From JACPNO01 sp963825405 (lineage in GTDB: Bacteria > Acidobacteriota > Terriglobia > Bryobacterales > Bryobacteraceae), in contig CAWGTB010000003.1 of the NCBI GenBank assembly GCA_963825405.1, positions 992,001 through 1,056,000 on the forward strand: DNA of 64,000 bases, in the 5' to 3' direction. A program made the translations under genes and the position numbers. Below, piece by piece: positions 50,747-60,522 of this stretch (within the stretch, counting starts at the first letter, position 1; each line of letters begins with the position of its first letter). The notes below the pieces were generated by a model. That model was given only the letters and a program-made list of their open reading frames with translations, searched no databases and had not been told where the DNA came from.

Positions 50747-53700
50747 TCAAAATAACAATTTTAATCCTAACTGAATATGCCGCGGATCTCCCGCCGAGAG
50801 AATTTTGCCGAACGTGGGTGAGCCCAGAAAAATATCCGGCAGGTTGAAATTCGGATGGTTGAGCGTGTTGAAGGCTTCCGCGCGAAATTGCAGTGTAGCC
50901 CTTTCGGCGAACTTGGTATTTTTGACCAGCGCCAGGTTCACGGTCTGTAGCGAAGGCCCGGTCAGGATGTTGCGGCCGGAATTTCCAAAGGTGCCGTAAG
51001 CCGGCAGCGCGAATGCCGACGTATTGAACCACATGTCCGGCGAAGGCGAAGAGAGCTTAGGATTGCCAGCTACGTTCGGCCGGTCGTTGGCGCCGAAGCC
51101 CAGGATGGATTGGCCGGTGTTGCTGTTGTCGTCGTCCGACAGCAGCGCCACGGTGAAAGGCCGGCCGGATTGAAACGACAGAATGCCGTTGGTCTGCCAG
51201 CCGCCCAGCCAGCGATGCCCGCGCGCCAGCGGGATATCGTACGACATAGCAATCGAGAAGCGCTGCCGCACGTCGAAATTGGAGAGCCCGCGTTCGGCGC
51301 GCAGGTTGTAGCTGTTCTGGGGAAAATTCGGATCGCCTGCGCTGGAAAAGAAATTGGAGCTGTCGTCGATCGATTTCGACCAGGTGTAGGAGGCCAGCAG
51401 CGAAAGCCCCGCCGTCATGCGCTGCTGCAACCTGGCCTGCAGGCTGTGGTAAATCGAATTGGCCTGCGCGATTCCAGAATATCGATGTCGGCGAAGCTGC
51501 GGATTGGGACGCAGATTCGGCTGCTGCGGGCTGGCGATCGGCTGGTTGATATCGCGCGCATCGATCAGGCGAGTACCCTTCGTGCCTGCGTACGCCAGTT
51601 CGGCGACGCGTCCTTTGCCGATCTGCTGCTGCACGCTGAAATTCCATTGCTGGACGTAAGGCGTGCGCTGGTCGCGCTGGAAGGCGAGCGCGGAGGGCGG
51701 TGACGGCGAACGGAAAATTCGCCGGAAACGGGTTGTTCACAGAACACCGGGAAAGTCGGCAGCGAGTAGAAGAGGCGGAAATCGAAATAGGGCGGGTTGA
51801 AGTACAGCCCTTCGCCGTTGGCGAGCGCGGATTGGTCGTAGTAAATGCCGTAGCCGGCTCGAATCACGCGGCTTCTATCGCCGGGCGCCCAGGCTACGCC
51901 GATGCGCGGCCGAAGTTATTGCGGTCCGAATTGAAACCTGAGCGCGGTACGCCTCCAGTCCCAGCGGGAATCAACGTCTGCGACGCGATGTCGAAGATGT
52001 TGGCGCGGTTCTGCGCGTCGACCGGCGGTGAGTTGTATTCGTAGCGCAGCCCGAGATTCAGCGTCAGATTGCGGCGTACGCGAAACGTGTCCTCAGCGAA
52101 AAAGTGATAGCTATGCGTGCGCAGGTGTTCGGCGTTGTCCACCTGCGCGACGCCGCTTACCGAAACAATACCCAGCAGCAGCTCGGCCAGGCATTGCCGG
52201 TGCCAAGCCCAGAAAGTCCAAAATCCCGCGCGATTGCACGTCGCGAAACGCATTCTGCTGGGTGGCGCGAAAATCCGCGCCGAACTTGAACAGGTGCCGG
52301 CCGCGTACGTAGGTCGCCTGATCGTTAATCTGATACACGTTGGAAACGCTGTGCTGCGGGTTGTTGTACTCGTCGCCTAGCGGCGAAAAGCCGGTCACGC
52401 TGATAAGGCTCAGCCCGGCGTCGCGCGGGTTGGTGGAAGGCGTGGCAAGGCCGACTTCGCTGTTGAGATCGTGACCCTGGTTCTGCTGAAAAACACCCAG
52501 GGCCACGCGATTGAAGGCCGATGCGAAACTCATTCAGCAGGTTCGGCGTGAAGATGTGCGTCTCACTCGCCATCACGTTCTGCGCGCGGCGGGGCACGTT
52601 GTCGCCGATACCCGGGAACCGGCCGCAAAGCCGGAGCCGGTGAATGGTTCGAACAGATTGCGATCGCCGAAACTATAGCGGAACGAAAGCTCGGATCGAC
52701 GGCGTGATGGCGTGGTCCAGGCGAACGTCGAAATGATCGTCGCGGTCTCGCTCGATGGGCGAGGAGACGAAATTCTCGATTGGGCGTCGAGCGATTGGGC
52801 AGGGGATACAGCGCGGCGATGGCTGCGCCCACGGGATTCTGAAATTGTGGGGGAATGATGTTGCCGGGAAATGGTGCTTGCGTGAACGGGTTGATTACCG
52901 GCGCATCCGCGCGAAAAATCGCCCTGCGCGTTCGGCGAGCGTGGGAACATTGGTCACCTGCGTGATGCCTTCGCGCACTCGCCGTCCTTCGTAATCGGCA
53001 AAGAAAAAAGTGCGATCCTTGCGCACCGGTCCGCCCAGCGACGCGCCAAACTGGTTGCGCTGATACCGCGGGCTGGCTTCCCCGGCCGGCGCGAAAAAGT
53101 TGCGCGCGTCCGTCACCGATTGCGGAAGAACTCGTAAGCGCTGCCGTGGAGTTGGTTCGTCCCCGATTTCAGCACCACGTTGACCTGCCCGCCGGCATTG
53201 CGTCCGAACGACGCATCGTAGCCGCTGGTCAGCACTTCGAATTCGCGAATCGCATCGACCGGCGGAATCACGCCGAATGTGTTTAGCTTGGGATCGCCGT
53301 TGTAAACGCCGTCCAGCAGAAAGCTATTCGAGTCCTCGCGGGCGCCGTTCACGTTGAACGCGAAATCGCCGCGAACCGATCCTGCCGATCCTGGTGCTGC
53401 CGGCGCCGTGCCCGGAGCGAGCAGCGAAAGTTCCAGGAAGTTGCGCCCGTCGAGCGGTAGTTCGGTGACGTGGCGATTCTCGATCACCGTGCTGAGGGCG
53501 GCGGATTCGGTCTTGAGGGCATCGCGCGTGCCTGTGACCTGCACTTGTTCGGTGCGCGCGCTTTCCAGTAACGGGACCTCGACGCGCAATTCCTGATTCA
53601 CCAGCAGCGTCAGGCTCTGTTCGTACTTGTGATATCCGGCCCGCTGCACTTCCAGCCGGTAGGTTCCAGGCGTCAGCAGGCTGACCTCAAACTCCCCTTG

Positions 53701-53901
53701 CGCGTCGCTCGTAGTCTCACGCTTGCGGTTAGTTTCTGTCTGGATAACGGAGACGCTGGCGGCGGCAATCAGCCGTCCACCGCTATCGGTAACCTGGCCG
53801 CCGATGGCGCCGCGCACGGTTTGCGCCTCGATCGGGGAGGGCCACAACAGTGACGCGTATATCGCGGCCGCGGCGAAGGCCACAGCCCGTTCGTATCTCA
53901 T
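50747..53901 (-). CDS. Oar-like TonB-dependent receptor with carboxypeptidase-regulatory-like domain, multiple frame breaks
   Basis: This outer-membrane receptor starts with a signal peptide (MRYERAVAFAAAAIYASLLW...IEA) and a CarboxypepD_reg-like domain (GGQVTDSGGRLIAAASVSVIQTET). The plug follows (TELPLDGRNFLELSLLAPGT, FNVNGAREDSNSFLLDGVYN, GGQVNVVLKSGTNQLHGSAYEFFRNR), then a large beta-barrel ending IQLGLKLLF. The span of about 1051 codons fits acidobacterial Oar-like receptors. The frame breaks several times between about 53120 and 51700 and each fragment stays in the family (for example GASLGGPVRKDRTFFFADYEGRR and YDIPLARGHRWLGGWQTNGIL). Ligand unknown; polymer or peptide uptake is common in the family. 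Confidence 0.82.
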
Positions 53902-53927
53902 GAAGACCCTTCCCAAGCGGCTAAACC

Positions 53928-53938
53928 CTATACTATAG
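53928..53938. promoter_or_regulatory. CTATACTATAG palindrome between divergent receptor and propeller genes
   Basis: CTATA-C-TATAG is symmetric and holds a TATACT or TATAGT -10-like hexamer on each strand, 10 bases before the plus-strand ATG and 27 before the minus-strand ATG. A near copy lies at 59407-59417 in the other divergent gap. Confidence 0.4.
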
Positions 53939-53948
53939 CTGACGTTCC

Positions 53949-55169
53949 ATGACTTTCTTGGTCTTGTTTTTTCTCCTGCTTGGCGCGGCCGCGCGCGCCG
54001 AAGACTGGCCGCAATTTCTCGGCCCTACCCGCAACGGCATCTACGCCGCAACCGATCTTGCCGTGTCCTGGCCAAAGGCCGGCCCGGCGCTGATTTGGAA
54101 AAAAGACGTTGGCCAGGGTTTCAGCGGGCCCGTGGTGGCGAACGGCAAGTTGATCCTGTTTCACCGCGTTGGCGACAGTGAAGTGGTGGAGTGTCTCAAC
54201 GCCCTGACCGGCCAGCGCATCTGGTCGACTGAGAGTCCGACGCGCTACCGCGACGATTTTGGCTTTGACGAAGGCCCGCGCGGCACACCGACGATTGCCG
54301 CCGGCCGGGTGGTGACATGTGGCGCCGAAGGCCTGCTGCAGAGCCTAGATTTCTCGACCGGCAAGCGAATCTGGAGCGTCGACACGCGCGCCAAGTTCGG
54401 TTTTCCAAAGGGTTTTTTCGGCGCGGCTTGCACACCGTTGGTGGATGGCGATCGCGTGTTGGTGAATGTCGGCGGGCCTAACGGCGCCGGCATTGTCGCC
54501 TTTGACGCAGCCACCGGAAAGATTTTGTGGAGCGCGACCAACGACGACGCCGGCTACTCGGCACCGGTCGCGGCCACCATCGGCGGCGCGCGCCATGCGT
54601 TTTTTCTGACACGCAACGGCGTGGTGGATCTCGATCCCGCCAACGGCAAAGTGCGTTTCCAGTTCCCGTGGCGCTCCCGCAATAACTCGTCGGTGAACGC
54701 TGCCGCGCCGCTGGTGATTGGCGACCTGCTCTTCGTTTCCGCCAGCTACGGCGCAGGCGCAGGCGTTTTTCAAATCGATGGCGCGAGCGCCAAGAAACTG
54801 TGGTCGTCCGACGAAGCGCTGTCCAATCACTACGCAACCAGCGTGTATCAGGACGGCTACCTCTATGGCTACCACGGCCGCCAGGAATATGGACCCAGCC
54901 TGCGCGCCGTCGAATTGAAAACCGGCAAAGTGGCGTGGTCAGTGGACGATTTCAAAGCCGGGACTATCACGCTGGCATCGGGATATTTGCTCGTCATGCG
55001 TGAAGGCGGGGAACTGCTGTTAGCTCCGGCGTCGCCCAAAGCATTCCAGCCCGTGGCGAAAGCGCAGGTGCTGTCCGCCACAGTACGCTCTTACCCCGCG
55101 ATCGCCGACGGGCGAGTTTATATACGCAACGAAAAGACGCTGGTGTGCCTGGATCTTAGGAAGAAGTAA
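53949..55169 (+). CDS. Secreted PQQ-like beta-propeller protein (406 aa)
   Basis: The product has a signal peptide (MTFLVLFFLLLGAAARA). Propeller blades follow with the PQQ_2-type pattern: DWPQFLGPTRNGIY, GPALIWKKDVGQGFSGPVVANGKLIL, ECLNALTGQRIWS, AFDAATGKILWS, ELKTGKVAWSVDD. It lacks the cytochrome and calcium motifs of true quinoprotein dehydrogenases, so it may be a binding or scaffold protein. It is divergent from the TonB receptor and 10 bases upstream of the amidase gene. Confidence 0.85.
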   Translation: MTFLVLFFLLLGAAARAEDWPQFLGPTRNGIYAATDLAVSWPKAGPALIWKKDVGQGFSGPVVANGKLILFHRVGDSEVVECLNALTGQRIWSTESPTRYRDDFGFDEGPRGTPTIAAGRVVTCGAEGLLQSLDFSTGKRIWSVDTRAKFGFPKGFFGAACTPLVDGDRVLVNVGGPNGAGIVAFDAATGKILWSATNDDAGYSAPVAATIGGARHAFFLTRNGVVDLDPANGKVRFQFPWRSRNNSSVNAAAPLVIGDLLFVSASYGAGAGVFQIDGASAKKLWSSDEALSNHYATSVYQDGYLYGYHGRQEYGPSLRAVELKTGKVAWSVDDFKAGTITLASGYLLVMREGGELLLAPASPKAFQPVAKAQVLSATVRSYPAIADGRVYIRNEKTLVCLDLRKK

Positions 55170-55179
55170 CATAAGCGGC

Positions 55180-56652
55180 ATGACTCGCCGCACCGCTGTC
55201 ACTCTCCTCTCTCTGTCCGCAACGCCGCTGGCCGCCGCCGGGGAATCTTCTCTGTGCTTCGAGTCCGCGACGTCGCTGGCCGATTTGCTGCACAAGAAGA
55301 AGCTGTCGGCGCGAGAACTGCTGGACGCACATTTGAAGCAGATTGAGCGCGTGAATCCCAAGGTCAATGCCATCGTGACCCTGGTCGCCGATCAGGCTCT
55401 CGCTAAGGCGAAGTTGTGCGACGAAGCCGCTGCCCACGGGCAATTTCTAGGGCCGCTCCACGGGCTGCCGGTCGCGCACAAAGACTTGCAGGAAACCAAG
55501 GGCATTCGCACTACTTATGGATCGCCGATCTTCAAAGACAACGTGCCGGCTTACGACACGCTGATCGTGCATCGCATTCGCGGGGCCGGCGCGGTGACCC
55601 TGGGCAAAACCAATACGCCGGAGTTCGGCGCAGGGTCGCAGACGTTCAACCGGGTGTTCGGCGCGACCAGGAATCCACATGATTTGTCCAAGACCTGTGG
55701 CGGATCGAGTGGCGGCGCGGCTGTCGCGCTGGCCTGCGGCATGATTCCGATTGCCGATGGCAGCGACACCGGCGGATCGCTTCGCAATCCGGCCAGCTTC
55801 TGCGGAGTCGTAGGATTTCGCCCGTCACCGGGGCGGGTGCCGATTGTGCCATCCCGTTCCGCATGGAGCACGATCGGCGTGGTGGGACCATTGGCCCGCA
55901 ACGTTGCTGATTGCGCATTCTTTCTGAGCGCGATGGCGGGGCCGGACGAACGCGCGCCTCTATCGATCCACGAGGATGGCGCGCGTTTCGCCAAGCCGTT
56001 GGGACGCGACTTCAAGGGCGTGCGGGTGGCGTGGTTCAAAGATCTCGGAGGCGTTCCTTTCGACCGTAGAGTTCGCGAAGTGGTGGACGCTCGCAGAAAA
56101 ACATTCGAATCACTCGGCTGCATCGTGGAGGAAGCGGAGCCCAATTTCGAAGGTGCCGATGAGGCGTTTCGAACGCTGCGCGCTCTCGGCTTCCACCAGT
56201 TGCACGCTGCCAAGGTGGCGCAGTATCGCGACCAAATCAAAGCCACGGTGCTGGAGGAAGTGGATCTGGGGGCCAGATTGACCGGCCCGCAAATCAACAA
56301 AGCGGACGCGCTACGATCGGCCCTGTACCAACGCGTGGGCGAGTTCTTCGGCAAGTACGAATTTTTTGTCCTGCCGGTGACGCAAGTGCCCGCGTTCGAC
56401 ATCAACCAGCCATATGTAACCGAAATCGAAGGCCACAAAATGGGCAATTACATCGACTGGATGCAGTCCTGCTATTACATCTCGGTGCTGCACAATCCGG
56501 CGATTTCCGTGCCCGGCGGATTCACGGCGGAGGGCCTGCCGGTAGGTGTGCAAATTGTCGGCCGGCACCACGACGATTGGGGCGTCCTGCAGCTGGCGCA
56601 CGCCTTTGAGCAGGCGGCGCAGGTTCGAAAGATTCCGGCGGTGGCAGTGTAG
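55180..56652 (+). CDS. Amidase signature family enzyme, exported
   Basis: This 490-residue amidase has a Tat-like N-terminus (MTRRTAVTLLSLSATPLAAA). The Ser-cisSer-Lys machinery is complete: Lys in LPVAHKDLQETKG, GGSSGGAAVALACG and the nucleophile region IADGSDTGGSLRNPASFCGVVGFRPS. It hydrolyses amide or ester bonds; the substrate is unknown. It follows the propeller gene by 10 bases and is likely cotranscribed. Length fits the family. Confidence 0.9.
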   Translation: MTRRTAVTLLSLSATPLAAAGESSLCFESATSLADLLHKKKLSARELLDAHLKQIERVNPKVNAIVTLVADQALAKAKLCDEAAAHGQFLGPLHGLPVAHKDLQETKGIRTTYGSPIFKDNVPAYDTLIVHRIRGAGAVTLGKTNTPEFGAGSQTFNRVFGATRNPHDLSKTCGGSSGGAAVALACGMIPIADGSDTGGSLRNPASFCGVVGFRPSPGRVPIVPSRSAWSTIGVVGPLARNVADCAFFLSAMAGPDERAPLSIHEDGARFAKPLGRDFKGVRVAWFKDLGGVPFDRRVREVVDARRKTFESLGCIVEEAEPNFEGADEAFRTLRALGFHQLHAAKVAQYRDQIKATVLEEVDLGARLTGPQINKADALRSALYQRVGEFFGKYEFFVLPVTQVPAFDINQPYVTEIEGHKMGNYIDWMQSCYYISVLHNPAISVPGGFTAEGLPVGVQIVGRHHDDWGVLQLAHAFEQAAQVRKIPAVAV

Positions 56653-57019
56653 CCAGCTCAATCTCCGCCACCCTTGAGGAAGTAAGGCGACGCTGTTGAT
56701 GCGGAAAATAGAGGCGCAGTGCCATGCAAAATCACCTTGCCGCTTTGGAATGTCTCTGACTCCGTGTACGCCACCTCCTTCCGGATATTGCGAGACACTC
56801 TCTAGATGACAACTGCGGACTTAGCACGGTTGCGCGAGCCTTATGCCGAAGATGATGATTCTCGCGGCCGAGGACCTCTGGCGGCGCTCGGAATACAGAC
56901 CCACATTGGCAACAATTGGAATCTGAGATTTTCACGGACTTTACCCAGCAATTCCCGTACGGCGTTGGCTGGTGGGTACCTCATCCAGGCGCTAAGAGGA
57001 GGATTTCATAAGTGACCAA
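56653..57019. other. Intergenic region before the unnamed conserved gene
   Basis: These 367 bases hold no convincing gene. A 69-codon open frame (56806-57015) has no family features. AGGAGGATT occurs near 56996-57004, about 15 bases before the next gene's ATG. No hairpin or -10/-35 pair stands out. Confidence 0.4.
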
Positions 57020-57947
57020 ATGTACGCGTGCACGACCAGCGTTTCTGACAACTTAGCTGAAGCAGGCTTGCATTGGTTAGAGTTTCTGGAACATGCGGAA
57101 CGCGAGAGTGATCGTCATGCAAACGCGGTCAAAGTCCTCAATGGACAGCCTGTCCTCGATCCTCCCCTTTGTGAATGTCCCTTGGACGAACTCGGTACAC
57201 CGCTGATTCGAATGCATGTTACCGGCGTGGTTCGCGCGCTAGCCGGGGCATTGGATTGCTTGGCCGGCACAGTCATTGGTGTGGTGGCAATTCCGCTACC
57301 GATTATCCGCGCGGACCTTAATGTGGTTCGCAGGGCTCTGCATGCGATCCACGGCGGGCCGACGGCCGGTAAAAAGCAACAGGCTATCTTTTTGGGAAAA
57401 CTTCAATAACCATATTGCCGAAGCCGGGCCTCAGGGGTGGTTGGACTGGATGCTCGCATTGCGGATATGCTTGTTCATCGGGCGGCGAATCGAATTCGGG
57501 CAGTACCTGCCAAAGACCACCGCACTTTGGGGACCTGACGGACGAAGACTCCTGCGTGCCTACAGAGTTACTCATCTGCCTCGAGATCCCCTGCGGTCGG
57601 ATGTAGACGTATTCGTGAACTCGCCACAGTCTTTACTCTTGACCGAGGACGCGACTGATACTCTTCAAGGCCTCATGGCCAGCACTAGGTACTTAATCGA
57701 CACGGTGGCAACGGACCTCTCGGAATTATGGAAATGGCGTCGAAGCCATCCTGAAGAACTTCATCAACCCGCAGCTCAGTGGCCCAGTGTCCAAGCGGAA
57801 GAATCGATCGGCTTCGCAGGATACAGGCCCGGCAAGGTTGAATTGTCGCCTTCGGCCGCGATGACAATGAATCCTATCCAAGTGCGCAGGTTCCGCTCCG
57901 CCGCGTTGGATGACGAATCGCGCCCGCTTTGGACCTCGTTCGACTAA
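57020..57947 (+). CDS. Conserved protein of unknown function, one homopolymer frameshift
   Basis: The first frame encodes LAEAGLHWLEFLEHAERESDRHANAVKVLNGQPVLDPPLCECPLDELGTPLIRM and ends at 57409. Skipping one base in the T-run near 57390 continues as FWENFNNHIAEAGPQGWLDWMLALR, RRIEFGQYLP, RVTHLPRDPLRSDVDVFVN and SLLLTEDATDTLQGLMASTRYLI to 57947, about 309 residues. From memory, a similar unnamed protein family exists in actinobacteria and others. No signal peptide or catalytic motif is seen; a central hydrophobic stretch (VTGVVRALAGALDCLAGTVIGVVAI) could be a buried helix. The T-run strongly suggests an indel error. Confidence 0.7.
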
Positions 57948-57996
57948 TGTAGGGCAACCATCAAGATGTGGGCAGCCACAAGGCCGCGCGTGTTCC

Positions 57997-59391
57997 TCAT
58001 CCCCCTTGCCAAAGCGGTACAGCGCGCTCTTCGTGCGCACGTAACACACTGCCGTCGGCGATAGCCGGCGTCGCCCAGCATTCCTCTTTCATATCGTTCA
58101 CCGCCAGAATTTCCCACTGGCTGCCGGCTTGGATCACGCTGAGCTTGCCCTCCTGGCTCACGGTATAAATCTTGTCGTCCCCTGCCACGGGCGAAGCGTA
58201 GTAAGCGTCGAGCGCGCCCGTCAGTCGCCCCTGTTTCAGCACCGTGCCACTCTTGGGATCGAGCGTCGTGACGACGCCGCCTTCGCGCAGTACGTATAGC
58301 ACGCCTTTATACAGCAGCGGAGACGGAATGTTCGGCAGCGACTTCTCGTGACGCCACAAAACATTTGTGGCGGTCACGTCGCCCTTACCGCCGAGCTTGA
58401 TAGCGAACAAGCCGTTGGTGGCTGTTTCGCGCGACTGATTGATTTTCCATTCGTTCTCGTCCAGGAACCCGTCGCGGTTGAGGTCGAACAGGAACCACAA
58501 CGTCCTCATGTCGGGATCGGCGACTTCATCCTTCGACAGTTTGCCGTCGTGATTTGTGTCGCGCTCCTTCAGCACTTGCGCGAAGGGGCGCACATCGTGA
58601 ATGCCGATCTCGCTCACCGCAGCCATCCAGGAGTGCACGTACAGCGTGTCGCCGTCGATCACTGGAATGGATTTCGCCTGCCACGCCATGCCGTTTACCC
58701 ACCAGACCTTTTCGCCGGTGGCGACAGCGTACGCCGCCACCTGATGCGCTCCCGAGACTATTACTTCTCCCTTGTAAACTACTGGCGTGGAAAATCCGTG
58801 GGTGGCATCCGGGCGCTCGGTCTTCCAGCGCACGCGGCCGTCACCCGCGTCCACCGCGATCAAAAAAGAGTTCGTGTCCTGATCGCATAGAAGCAATACC
58901 GTATTGCCGGCGAGGATCGGAGACGCCGCCATGCCGTACGGATTGTTGAATGGTCCAAGCGGACGGCGCCAACGTTCGTTGCCATCCATGCCGTAAGAGA
59001 CGATGCCAAAATCCTCGAAGAAAACAAAGACGCTCGCGCCATCGGTCACAGGGCTGGGAGAGGTCGGCGTGTTGGCGCCGTGAGTCTTGGTAGCACGGTC
59101 GCGCGGGGCTTCCTGCTGCCAGGCAATCTTGCCGGTTTTGCGGTCCAGGCAAATCGTCAACAGCTTGTCGCCTTCGAAGGCGGTGAGAAAAATGCGGTCG
59201 CCAACCACCACGGGAGACGATTGACCGCCAGGCACTGCCGTTTTCCAAATGACGTTCTCCCCGGGGCCGAAACGCACTGGTAGATTCGCTGAATCGGCGA
59301 CGCCGGAACCGTTGGGTCCGCGGAAGCTGGGCCAGTCGGATGCCGCGGACGCGAGGCTGGCGGAGAGCAATAGCAGTGCGGCGCGAAGCAT
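57997..59391 (-). CDS. Secreted PQQ-like beta-propeller protein with EF-hand pair, C-terminus disturbed
   Basis: This 464-residue protein has a signal peptide (MLRAALLLLSASLASA). Propeller blades follow (DWPSFRGPNGSGV, ICLDRKTGKIAWQQEAP, VDAGDGRVRWKTERPD, YAVATGEKVWWVNGMAW). Two EF-hand-like calcium loops, DTNHDGKLSKDE and DLNRDGFLDENE, lie near 285-330. The last ~16 residues are out of family frame. A shift near 58047 gives YVRTKSALYRFGKG, typical of the family end, and the G-run near 58003 would bring it back to the same stop. It is divergent from the acyl-ligase operon. Confidence 0.82.
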   Translation of the reverse strand: MLRAALLLLSASLASAASDWPSFRGPNGSGVADSANLPVRFGPGENVIWKTAVPGGQSSPVVVGDRIFLTAFEGDKLLTICLDRKTGKIAWQQEAPRDRATKTHGANTPTSPSPVTDGASVFVFFEDFGIVSYGMDGNERWRRPLGPFNNPYGMAASPILAGNTVLLLCDQDTNSFLIAVDAGDGRVRWKTERPDATHGFSTPVVYKGEVIVSGAHQVAAYAVATGEKVWWVNGMAWQAKSIPVIDGDTLYVHSWMAAVSEIGIHDVRPFAQVLKERDTNHDGKLSKDEVADPDMRTLWFLFDLNRDGFLDENEWKINQSRETATNGLFAIKLGGKGDVTATNVLWRHEKSLPNIPSPLLYKGVLYVLREGGVVTTLDPKSGTVLKQGRLTGALDAYYASPVAGDDKIYTVSQEGKLSVIQAGSQWEILAVNDMKEECWATPAIADGSVLRAHEERAVPLWQGG

Positions 59392-59406
59392 CGAAGCGAC
59401 CCCTCC

Positions 59407-59417
59407 CTATACTATAC
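59407..59417. promoter_or_regulatory. CTATACTATAC motif between divergent propeller and ligase genes
   Basis: Two overlapping TATACT hexamers (59408-59413 and 59413-59418) lie 13-23 bases before the plus-strand GTG. The motif nearly repeats 53928-53938 in the other divergent gap next to a propeller gene. Confidence 0.4.
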
Positions 59418-59430
59418 TGGCCTTGAAACC

Positions 59431-60522
59431 GTGCCCTCTACGCTCGAAGCTGGTCTGGAAACCCGAATCAAATCCACACGCGAATCCTTGGACGCGTGGG
59501 TGCGTGAAATGGTAGCGTGGCACTTCGACCCTGCCACCGGCTGCCCGTTCTGGCTGGATTTCGCGCGTGGCCTGGACTGGGATCCGCGCAAGGAAATCCG
59601 CGGCTTCAGCGATCTTTCGCGCTTCGGATTTTTTCAGGACGAATGCCTGCGGGGCGGTCCCGTGCGCCGTTGGGTGCCGAAGGCCTACGCCGATCGCCCG
59701 GTTTACATCTTCGAGACCGGCGGCTCGACCGGCGTTCCCAAATCGCGTATCAGCATCGACGATTTTCGCCTGGACTACGAAGCTTTCAGCGCGACGCTGC
59801 CGGACGAATCCTTCCCGCGCGGCTCGGACTGGCTGATGCTTGGACCGAGCGGACCGCGCCGCCTGCGCCTGGCCGTTGAACACCTGGCGCAATACCGCGG
59901 CGGCATTTGCTTCATGGTGGATTTGGACCCGCGCTGGGTCATCAAGCTCATCAAGATGGGGCAAATCGAAATGGCCGAGCGCTACAAGCAGCACGTCATC
60001 GAGCAAGGCTTGACGCTGCTGCGCGCGCACGAAAATATCCAGTGCCTGTTCACTACGCCGAAGCTGCTGGAAGCGCTGTGCGAGAAAATTTCGCTCAAGC
60101 GCGCCGGCATTCGCGGCGTCTTCTGCGGCGGGACGGAAATGACACCGCAGTTCCATCGCTTCGCCGTGGAAGAGCTGCTGGACGGCGTTTACTTCGCGCC
60201 CACTTACGGCAACACGCTGATGGGTCTGGCGGTCCACAAGCCGCGCGATGAGAAAGATAATTTCGCGGTGATCTACTATCCGCCGGCGCCCAAAGCCGTC
60301 ATTGAGGTAGTGGATCCGGACCGCCCTGAACACGTCGTGGATTACGGCCAGACCGGACGCGTCCGCCTGACCACGCTCACGCGCGAGTTTTTCATGCCGT
60401 ATTTTCTCGAACGCGACGAAGCCGAACGCGAGCCGCCTTGCAGCGCCTATCCCTGGGACGGCGTGCGCAATGTCCGGCCGTTTTCCCGATTCCAATCCAA
60501 GGTGGTCGAAGGAGTGTACTGA
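59431..60522 (+). CDS. AMP-binding acyl-adenylate / CoA-ligase-like enzyme (LuxE/GriD-like)
   Basis: This 363-residue protein has the adenylation P-loop FETGGSTGVPKSRIS near residue 107, RGVFCGGTEMTPQF and FAPTYGNTLMGLAV. It ends with a TGRVRLTTLTREFFMPYF segment, as in phenylacetate-CoA ligases and LuxE-type acyl-protein synthetases. It lacks the usual C-terminal AMP-binding subdomain, so it is short. It probably activates a carboxylic acid. The next gene, an acyl reductase, starts on its stop (TGATG), so the two form a coupled pair that could reduce an acid to an aldehyde. The GTG at 59431 is the start. Confidence 0.78.
   Translation: MPSTLEAGLETRIKSTRESLDAWVREMVAWHFDPATGCPFWLDFARGLDWDPRKEIRGFSDLSRFGFFQDECLRGGPVRRWVPKAYADRPVYIFETGGSTGVPKSRISIDDFRLDYEAFSATLPDESFPRGSDWLMLGPSGPRRLRLAVEHLAQYRGGICFMVDLDPRWVIKLIKMGQIEMAERYKQHVIEQGLTLLRAHENIQCLFTTPKLLEALCEKISLKRAGIRGVFCGGTEMTPQFHRFAVEELLDGVYFAPTYGNTLMGLAVHKPRDEKDNFAVIYYPPAPKAVIEVVDPDRPEHVVDYGQTGRVRLTTLTREFFMPYFLERDEAEREPPCSAYPWDGVRNVRPFSRFQSKVVEGVY

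Noticed and set aside
56806..57015. A 69-codon plus-strand frame before the unnamed conserved gene
   Set aside because: It has no recognisable family features, a poor start context and no conservation argument.
59407..60495. A 362-codon minus-strand frame opposite the AMP-binding gene
   Set aside because: It lies on the antisense side of a clear enzyme gene and shows no domain. High-GC codon use keeps it open.
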